The translations under genes and the position numbers were made by a program. This document shows, in pieces, positions 58,526 through 64,000 of a stretch of 64,000 nt of DNA. The notes below the pieces were generated by a model that was given only the letters and a program-made list of their open reading frames with translations, made no database searches and was not told the DNA's origin. Position 1 is the first letter of the stretch. The number at the start of each line of letters is the position of its first letter. The DNA is from Flavobacterium stagni (GTDB lineage Bacteria > Bacteroidota > Bacteroidia > Flavobacteriales > Flavobacteriaceae). The stretch spans positions 620,001 through 684,000 of the forward strand of contig NZ_SBKN01000001.1 of assembly GCF_004122105.1 (NCBI RefSeq), in the 5' to 3' direction.

Positions 58526-59689
58526 TTATTCGACATATAATACCAATCCTTTTAAATAATGCCCTTCGGGATGGTAAATATTGGTGGGGTGATCAGGTCC
58601 TTGGGTGAGTTTGTGCAACACGCGAATGGTGCGTCCCGACTCGATAGCGGCGGCGGCAACGGTATTGTAAAACAGCACATCGTCAATCACTTGCGAGCAA
58701 GAAAAAGTAAATAAAATACCTTTGGGTGCTAGCGCTTTGAGTCCGGCCACATTCAAGCGTTTGTAGGCCTGTGTCGCGGTGTGTTTGCTTTTGATACTTT
58801 TGGCAAAAGCGGGAGGATCCAAGACAATCACGTCGTAATGTTGGTGGTGACTGCGCATAAACTCAAAAACATCTGATGCAACTGCTGTATGATTGGCTCC
58901 CGGAAAATTCAATTCCATATTGCGGGAAGCGAGATCCACCGCTTTTTGGGAGATATCGACAGAAGTCACCAATTCAGCGCCGGCTTCCATGGCATAGATA
59001 GAGAAACCGCCCGTATAACAAAAGGTATTGAGTACTTTTTTGTCTTTGGAAAAAAAACCCAATAATTTACGGTTGTCGCGTTGGTCCAAGAAAAATCCGG
59101 TTTTCTGTCCTTCGACCCAATTCACATGAAAGGAAATGCCGTTTTCTTGGGCGATGGTTTCGGGGATATTCCCGAATAGGAAATAATCCGTTCCCGTTTG
59201 GGGTAAGGTGCCGCTACTTTTGCAATAGATGGTTTCGCAATGATCGGGGAATGCCTGTTGGATGGCCTGTGCAATGGCTTCCATCGCTTGGAAAATTCCG
59301 GTGGAATGCGCTTGTATGACCCAATGGTTGTGGTAAAAATCGATGATGAGTCCGGGAATCCCATCGCCTTCGCCGTGAATCACACGAAAGGCATTGGTTT
59401 GGGTGAAATCCAAAATCTGTTGGCGCATTGTCCAAGCGGCTAGGAGTTTTTCTTTCCAAAAATCCGGAGTAAAGGGTTCGGCACCAAACGTGAGTAAGCG
59501 CACCGAGATACTGCCTTTATCACTGAAATATCCCGTACCTAAATGTTCGTTATGTGCATCGACTACATCTACGAGTTCGCCGTCGTTCAATTCTTGGGTT
59601 ACACCATATATCGCCCCGCTAAACACCCAGGGGTGGCGGCGTTGAATGGATTTTTCTTTTCCTTTTTTTAAAATAACTTTACTTCGCAT
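58526..59689 (-). CDS. RlmI-like 23S rRNA methyltransferase (PUA + SAM domain)
   Basis: A 387-residue class I SAM-dependent RNA methyltransferase. The N-terminal PUA-like domain (1-75, K-S-I-Q-R-R-H-P-W-V-F-S-G-A) is followed by the Rossmann domain: L-N-T-F-C-Y-T-G-G-F-S-I (SAM motif I), V-D-I-S motif II, and the catalytic D-P-P-A-F-A-K-S motif. A C-terminal Cys (S-C-S-Q) is typical of m5C enzymes of the RlmI/RlmO type. The expected reaction is m5C in 23S rRNA, comparable to position 1962 in E. coli; the exact site cannot be read. Confidence 0.9.
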   Translation of the reverse strand: MRSKVILKKGKEKSIQRRHPWVFSGAIYGVTQELNDGELVDVVDAHNEHLGTGYFSDKGSISVRLLTFGAEPFTPDFWKEKLLAAWTMRQQILDFTQTNAFRVIHGEGDGIPGLIIDFYHNHWVIQAHSTGIFQAMEAIAQAIQQAFPDHCETIYCKSSGTLPQTGTDYFLFGNIPETIAQENGISFHVNWVEGQKTGFFLDQRDNRKLLGFFSKDKKVLNTFCYTGGFSIYAMEAGAELVTSVDISQKAVDLASRNMELNFPGANHTAVASDVFEFMRSHHQHYDVIVLDPPAFAKSIKSKHTATQAYKRLNVAGLKALAPKGILFTFSCSQVIDDVLFYNTVAAAAIESGRTIRVLHKLTQGPDHPTNIYHPEGHYLKGLVLYVE

Positions 59690-59783
59690 GAATTTTTTTT
59701 AAAATGAAAAATTGAGTTTTCGAAAATGAATGCTGATTAAACATTTTCAAATTCTCAAATCTTCAAATCTTCAAATGGATAAA

Positions 59784-60440
59784 TTAAATACTCATCTCCG
59801 GCACTTCGCCATCAATGATTAATTCCGCTTCGGTCGCTTGAATGATTTCGTCTACGCTTACGCCGGGAGCGCGTTCCAACAATTTGAATCCGTTAGGAGT
59901 GACTTCCAAAACAGCCAATTCGGTTACGACTTTTTTCACACAGCCGACACCGGTTAGAGGTAAGGTACATTTTTTCAAAATCTTACTTTCCCCAGCTTTG
60001 TTCACGTGCATCATAGCGACAATGATGTTTTCGGCAGAGGCCACCAAGTCCATCGCGCCACCCATTCCTTTCACCATTTTACCCGGGATTTTCCAGTTGG
60101 CAATATCTCCGTTTTCGGCCACTTCCATAGCACCTAAAATGGTTAAGTCCACTTTTTGTGCGCGAATCATTCCGAAACTGAAGGCCGAGTCAAAGAAACT
60201 CGCCCCCGGTAAGGTCGTGATGGTTTGTTTACCTGCGTTGATGATGTCAGCATCTTCTTCGCCTTCAAAGGGAAACGGACCCATACCGAGTACGCCATTC
60301 TCCGATTGAAATTCGACCGAAATATCGGTGCGAACATAGTTTGCGACTAAGGTTGGAATCCCAATTCCGAGATTCACGTAATAGCCGTCTTGTACTTCTT
60401 TTGCAATGCGTTTTGCAATTTGGTTTTTATCTAAAGCCAT
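59784..60440 (-). CDS. scoB: Succinyl-CoA:3-ketoacid CoA-transferase subunit B
   Basis: A 218-residue CoA-transferase beta subunit. The catalytic Glu is Glu47 in Q-S-E-N-G-V-L-G-M-G-P, and G-G-A-M-D-L-V is near the CoA region. With ScoA it exchanges CoA between succinyl-CoA and 3-oxoacids such as acetoacetate. Length matches the family. The expected scoA gene is on the same strand but an unrelated ORF is between them (60475-60828). Confidence 0.94.
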   Translation of the reverse strand: MALDKNQIAKRIAKEVQDGYYVNLGIGIPTLVANYVRTDISVEFQSENGVLGMGPFPFEGEEDADIINAGKQTITTLPGASFFDSAFSFGMIRAQKVDLTILGAMEVAENGDIANWKIPGKMVKGMGGAMDLVASAENIIVAMMHVNKAGESKILKKCTLPLTGVGCVKKVVTELAVLEVTPNGFKLLERAPGVSVDEIIQATEAELIIDGEVPEMSI

Positions 60441-60474
60441 AGTTTAGCGATTTGAAAATTTGATGATTTGAAAA

Positions 60475-60828
60475 TTAGGTTCTCTTGGATGAAGAAATAA
60501 TTTTAGAAATGATCAAATGAATAGATTGTAATTTTTGAAATAATTCTTCACTTGGAGTAGGGTAGAATTCTGAATGTTTGCAGAGTGCTAACCAATAGTT
60601 TAATTCGTCTACTTCTTTGGCTGCAATTTTGAATTTATGAATAAAATCAGCTTTGCTTTCTGCATTTTGTGCTTCACGAATATTAGCCCCTATAGATGTG
60701 CCGCTTCTGAAAATTTGGGAAGCCATTTCAAAACGATTCGTTTTTTTAATTGCTTCTGAGTAATTGATAATTTCAAGAGCAAACTCGAAACTTAGTGTAA
60801 CGATGATATTTTCTTTATCATTCCTCAT
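60475..60828 (-). CDS. Four-helix bundle (S23) protein inserted between scoA and scoB
   Basis: A 117-residue all-helical protein of the 23S rRNA intervening-sequence (S23/IVP) family. The typical pieces are the N-terminal F-A-L-E-I-I-N-Y-S-E and the Q-I-F-R-S-G-T-S-I-G-A-N-I-R-E-A loop, followed by the K-I-A-A-K-E-V-D-E-L-N-Y-W-L helix. It is more AT-rich and Lys-rich than scoA and scoB. ATTTTCAAAT-type words flank it on both sides, in mirrored orientation. S23 genes are mobile-looking and occur in varied places. Function is not known; its presence splits a conserved operon. Confidence 0.85.
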   Translation of the reverse strand: MRNDKENIIVTLSFEFALEIINYSEAIKKTNRFEMASQIFRSGTSIGANIREAQNAESKADFIHKFKIAAKEVDELNYWLALCKHSEFYPTPSEELFQKLQSIHLIISKIISSSKRT

Positions 60829-60860
60829 TTTTCAAATTTTCAAATTAACACATTTTCAAA

Positions 60861-61559
60861 TCATTTCTGTCTAACCGTTCGTTGTTCAATTCGTTTTTCA
60901 AATTTTTCACCTTGGAAAACACGTTGTACCATGATACCCGGAATATGAATTTCGTTGGGGTCAAGCGTTCCCGCGGGGACCAATTCTTCTACTTCAGCGA
61001 TGGTGATTTTGGCACCTCCGGCCATGACGGCATTGAAGTTACGGGCGGTTCCTTTGAATATAAGGTTCCCCGCTTCGTCGCCTTTCCACGCTTTTACGAT
61101 GGAAAAGTCGGCTTTGTAGGCCAATTCCATAACGTGCATTTTCCCGTTGAATTCGCGGGTTTCTTTACCTTCTGCCACTTCGGTTCCGTAGCCTGCGGGC
61201 GTAAAAAAGGCGGGAATTCCGGCTTGTGCGGCACGGCATTTTTCGGCAAGAGTACCTTGAGGAGTGAGTTCGACTTCGAGTTCGCCCGACAACATTTGAC
61301 GTTCAAATTCGGCATTTTCACCTACATAGGACGAAATCATTTTTTTGATTTGGCGTTTTTGAAGCAACAGCCCAAGGCCAAAATCGTCCACGCCAGCATT
61401 GTTGGAAATACAAGTCAGGTTGGTTGTTCCTTTTTGTACCAATTCGGCAATACTATTCTCGGGAATACCACAAAGTCCGAAGCCGCCCAACATGATAGTC
61501 ATGCCGTCTTCGATGCCTTGAAGGGCTTCGGTAACCGAGTTTACTTTTTTATTAATCAT
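60861..61559 (-). CDS. scoA: Succinyl-CoA:3-ketoacid CoA-transferase subunit A
   Basis: A 232-residue CoA-transferase alpha subunit. It has the N-terminal [17 protein letters not shown] and the [11 protein letters not shown] segments of the family. It pairs with ScoB encoded downstream beyond the S23 gene. The enzyme serves ketone-body or amino-acid degradation. The start ATG at 61559 is standard. A weak TAAATTTA is found upstream on the minus strand. Confidence 0.95.
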   Translation of the reverse strand: MINKKVNSVTEALQGIEDGMTIMLGGFGLCGIPENSIAELVQKGTTNLTCISNNAGVDDFGLGLLLQKRQIKKMISSYVGENAEFERQMLSGELEVELTPQGTLAEKCRAAQAGIPAFFTPAGYGTEVAEGKETREFNGKMHVMELAYKADFSIVKAWKGDEAGNLIFKGTARNFNAVMAGGAKITIAEVEELVPAGTLDPNEIHIPGIMVQRVFQGEKFEKRIEQRTVRQK

Positions 61560-61624
61560 GAAGAATAATCGTTGGTTTGTGCCGTAAATTTAGGAAATTA
61601 AGCCCAAGAATGGGGGAAAGCGCC

Positions 61625-61657
61625 ATAAAAAAATCCTGCCCAATTTTGAGCAGGATT
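61625..61657 (-). terminator. Intrinsic terminator of the class A PBP gene
   Basis: AATCCTGC (61632-61639) and GCAGGATT (61650-61657) form an 8-bp stem; on the minus strand it is followed by a T-run of seven. It is 18 nt downstream of the PBP stop. Confidence 0.85.
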
Positions 61658-61674
61658 CTTTATCGATTTCATAT

Positions 61675-63999
61675 TTAAATCCCTTTAAATTCATCCAAGT
61701 TTTGATCATCAACGGGATCAACAGCGGTGGAATCGGTGGGTGTTGATGCATTGCGCGGACTCCAACAGTCCACTTTGATATTGAATCCTTCGGGTTTTTC
61801 AAATTCGTCTTTGGAGACTTGTAAGTCGGGATCTTCGTAGCATTTTTCCATAAAGTACCCCCAAATTGGTAAGGCTGCTGTTGCCCCTTGACCGTAGGTG
61901 ATGCTTTTGAATCGGGCCGATCGGTCTTCACAACCTACCCAAACACCGGTGGCTAAGTTGGGCACCATTCCAATAAACCAACCATCGGATTGATTTTGAG
62001 AAGTCCCTGTTTTCCCTGCAATTGGGTTGGTAAACATGTAGGGATAGCCAGTCCAACGCGTGTCACCACTTCCGCCGGATTGGGTTCGTAAACGTACACC
62101 CGACCCTTCATCGGTTACGCCTTCTAATAATTTGATTACGGCAAAAGCAATATCTTTATTTAACACATCGTGTGATTCAGGAACGGGTTCGTAAATCACA
62201 GCTCCGTTTTTATCTTCGATACGTTGGATAAATTGCGGTTTGATGTAAACCCCTTGATTGGCAAAGGTAGAATAAGCCGCTACCATGTCTTGAACGGTAA
62301 TATCCACAGCACCCAAAGCAATAGAAGGTTGCATCGGGATTTCGGTGTTTACACCTAATTTTTTGGTTAAAGCCACAACTGGTTCAGGACCCGTTTTGTC
62401 GATTAACTTCGCTGAAACCGTATTGATGGAATAGGCCAATGCTTTTTTCAAGGTCACCATGCCACGGTATTGGTGATCGGAGTTGCGTGGTTCCCAATCT
62501 TCGGTCACGTGATGACGCCCTTTACGAATCATAAACGGACCGTCAATGATGGTATCACAAGGCGACATACCCAATTGTTCGATGGCTGTTGCATAGACAA
62601 AGGGTTTGAAAGTCGAGCCCACTTGACGGGCACCTTGACCTACGTGGTCGTATTGGAAATATTTGTAATTGATACCACCCACCCAGGCTTTGATTTGGCC
62701 GGTTTGGGGTTCCATAGACATCAAGCCCGCTTGTAAAAAGTGCTTGTAATAGCGAATGGAATCCATGGGAGTCATGATTGTATCACGTTCTCCTTCCCAT
62801 GTAAAGATGGTCATTTTGGTTTTTTTACTGAAGGAAGCAATGATTTCTTCATCCGATTTTTCATCGGCTTTTAAAATGCGCCAACGCTCGGAATTGCGCA
62901 TGGCTTGGTTGATGATTTTATCGGTTTCCTCAGGTGTGATATTCACAAAAGGGGCATTCTTATTATCCTTTTGTTGCAAGAAAAATTCTTGTTGAAGGTT
63001 TTTCATATGTTCACGCACAGCTTCTTCAGCATGTTCCTGCATTTTGGAATCCAACGTGGTATAAATTTTTAATCCATCGCCATAAATATCGTATTCTTCA
63101 TCGTCTCGTTTGTGGTCTTTCACCCAGTTTTTCATGAAATCGCGCAAGTATTCACGGAAATAGGTTGCCAATCCATCGTAGTGATTTTCAGGGTGGAAAT
63201 CCAATTTGATGGGTTGTTTTTCCAACATTAATTTGGCCGACTCTTCCAGTTTTTTGTTACGAACCATTTGGTGCAACACAATATTGCGTCGTTTGGTCGA
63301 ACGTTCTGGAAAACGTTTCGGATTAAAGCGCGAAGGGTTGGTTAACATCCCCACTAAAACCGCACTTTCGTTAACGGTTAAATCTTTGGGCTCTTTGTTG
63401 AAATATACTTTGGCTGCGGAACGAATTCCTACCGCGCCATTCACAAAGTCGACTTGGTTCAAGTACAAAGCAATGATTTCGTTTTTGGTATATTGGCGTT
63501 CCAAGCGGATAGCGATAATCCATTCTTTGGCTTTTTGTACCATACGGAAGGGAAGGAATTTCGACCCTTCGCCGTGGAATAAGTTTTTGGCCAACTGTTG
63601 GGTAATCGTACTCGCTCCCCCGTTTGCACCCAATTTCAAAGCCGCACCAACAGTACGTTTAGGGTCAATACCCGAGTGTTCGTAAAACCGTTCGTCTTCA
63701 GTTGAGACTAAGGCGTCAACTAGTGCTTTGGGTAAGTCTTTGTATTTAACTGCCGTTCGGTTTTCATTATAAAATTTACCCAATACCACGCCATCACTCG
63801 AGATGATTTCGGTAGCCAAATTGGAATTGGGATTTTCTAAGTCTTCAAAGGAAGGCATGGCGCCAAACAATCCCCAGGAAGCAAACAAGAAAAACAAAAA
63901 GACACTTCCTAACGTGTAGAAAAACAAACGCCAAAACTTCTTTTTGTAATAGGTAAGGTCTTTAACGACTGCGGTGTTTTTATTTGTGTTTTGTGCCAT
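61675..63999 (-). CDS. Class A penicillin-binding protein (PBP1A-type)
   Basis: A 774-residue bifunctional peptidoglycan synthase anchored in the inner membrane. A short cytoplasmic stretch and one membrane helix (about 25-45) precede the GT51 glycosyltransferase domain (V-S-T-E-D-E-R-F-Y-E-H, G-G-A-S-T-I-T-Q-Q-L-A-K-N). The transpeptidase domain has S-T-F-K with Ser462 as nucleophile, S-I-N as the second motif and K-T-G-T as the third. It ends in a Pro/Asp-rich tail. The start ATG is at the very right edge of the window (63997-63999), so upstream signals are not visible. Confidence 0.95.
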   Translation of the reverse strand: MAQNTNKNTAVVKDLTYYKKKFWRLFFYTLGSVFLFFLFASWGLFGAMPSFEDLENPNSNLATEIISSDGVVLGKFYNENRTAVKYKDLPKALVDALVSTEDERFYEHSGIDPKRTVGAALKLGANGGASTITQQLAKNLFHGEGSKFLPFRMVQKAKEWIIAIRLERQYTKNEIIALYLNQVDFVNGAVGIRSAAKVYFNKEPKDLTVNESAVLVGMLTNPSRFNPKRFPERSTKRRNIVLHQMVRNKKLEESAKLMLEKQPIKLDFHPENHYDGLATYFREYLRDFMKNWVKDHKRDDEEYDIYGDGLKIYTTLDSKMQEHAEEAVREHMKNLQQEFFLQQKDNKNAPFVNITPEETDKIINQAMRNSERWRILKADEKSDEEIIASFSKKTKMTIFTWEGERDTIMTPMDSIRYYKHFLQAGLMSMEPQTGQIKAWVGGINYKYFQYDHVGQGARQVGSTFKPFVYATAIEQLGMSPCDTIIDGPFMIRKGRHHVTEDWEPRNSDHQYRGMVTLKKALAYSINTVSAKLIDKTGPEPVVALTKKLGVNTEIPMQPSIALGAVDITVQDMVAAYSTFANQGVYIKPQFIQRIEDKNGAVIYEPVPESHDVLNKDIAFAVIKLLEGVTDEGSGVRLRTQSGGSGDTRWTGYPYMFTNPIAGKTGTSQNQSDGWFIGMVPNLATGVWVGCEDRSARFKSITYGQGATAALPIWGYFMEKCYEDPDLQVSKDEFEKPEGFNIKVDCWSPRNASTPTDSTAVDPVDDQNLDEFKGI

Positions 64000-64000
64000 A

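Noticed and set aside
60882..61568. Open frame of 228 codons on the plus strand
   Set aside because: It is the exact antisense of scoA, with Phe/Gly-rich low-information translation, no promoter and no family resemblance.

Overview
This 64 kb window looks like an ordinary chromosomal stretch of a Flavobacterium-type member of the Bacteroidota. Supporting signs: an SprE-like TPR protein of the gliding/type IX secretion system (T9SS) and a secreted subtilase with a T9SS C-terminal sorting domain; several start-proximal copies of the Bacteroidota -7 box TAnnTTTG; a split ATP synthase operon without beta and epsilon; many Cys-type lipoprotein signals and signal peptides ending in AQ; moderate AT richness. 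I see no rRNA, tRNA, CRISPR array, prophage, transposase or riboswitch.

Layout. 1-8.9 kb: the 3' part of sprE, a bactofilin, two small membrane proteins and atpB-E-F-H-A-G, with a consensus promoter before atpB and a terminator after atpG. 8.9-15.3 kb: flippase, dut, sugar-phosphate nucleotidyltransferase, TPR protein, DUF4292 lipoprotein and EnvC-like protein, probably one envelope operon. 15.4-21.2 kb (minus strand): two DUF3857/transglutaminase proteins, an acyl-CoA thioesterase and a SPOR protein. 21.3-26.7 kb: dprA, then a non-canonical 827-residue Hsp70 preceded in its operon by a tiny GrpE-like protein, with a divergent single-pass membrane protein. 26.7-35.3 kb: trpS, two PlsC-type acyltransferases, an ECF sigma factor with an inner-membrane-anchored beta-barrel partner, recA, a soluble acyl-ACP desaturase and an HD hydrolase. 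35.3-47.2 kb: a heme locus with hemA-C-D-E-(lipoprotein)-F-(lipoprotein)-B on the plus strand, divergent from an AraC regulator, hemH, hemJ, a histidine kinase and a crotonase. Only hemL (GSA aminomutase) of the C5 pathway from glutamyl-tRNA to heme is absent here. 47.2-57.7 kb: cytochrome c, ogt, a PolB-like exonuclease, the T9SS subtilase, an SpmA/SpmB-type membrane protein, an exported PEP-synthase-like protein and class I fumarase. 57.7-64 kb: a cluster of structured repeats, an RlmI-like methyltransferase, scoB and scoA separated by a four-helix-bundle (S23) gene, and a class A penicillin-binding protein.

The most unusual items are: the Hsp70/mini-GrpE/membrane-protein module; a signal-peptide-bearing protein with a phosphohistidine swivel domain ahead of a PEP-synthase-type ATP-grasp domain; a dispersed intergenic element whose outer stem is kept by compensatory changes (GCGTT/AACGC, GCGTGA/TCACGC, GCGGT/ACCGC), two copies of which begin exactly at a TAG stop codon; candidate AAATAACG operators between the AraC gene and hemA; and an S23 gene splitting scoAB. 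All assignments come from reading the sequence and recalling families; no search was run. Start codons were moved from the longest open frame where a signal peptide, a family N-terminus or a promoter argued for it.
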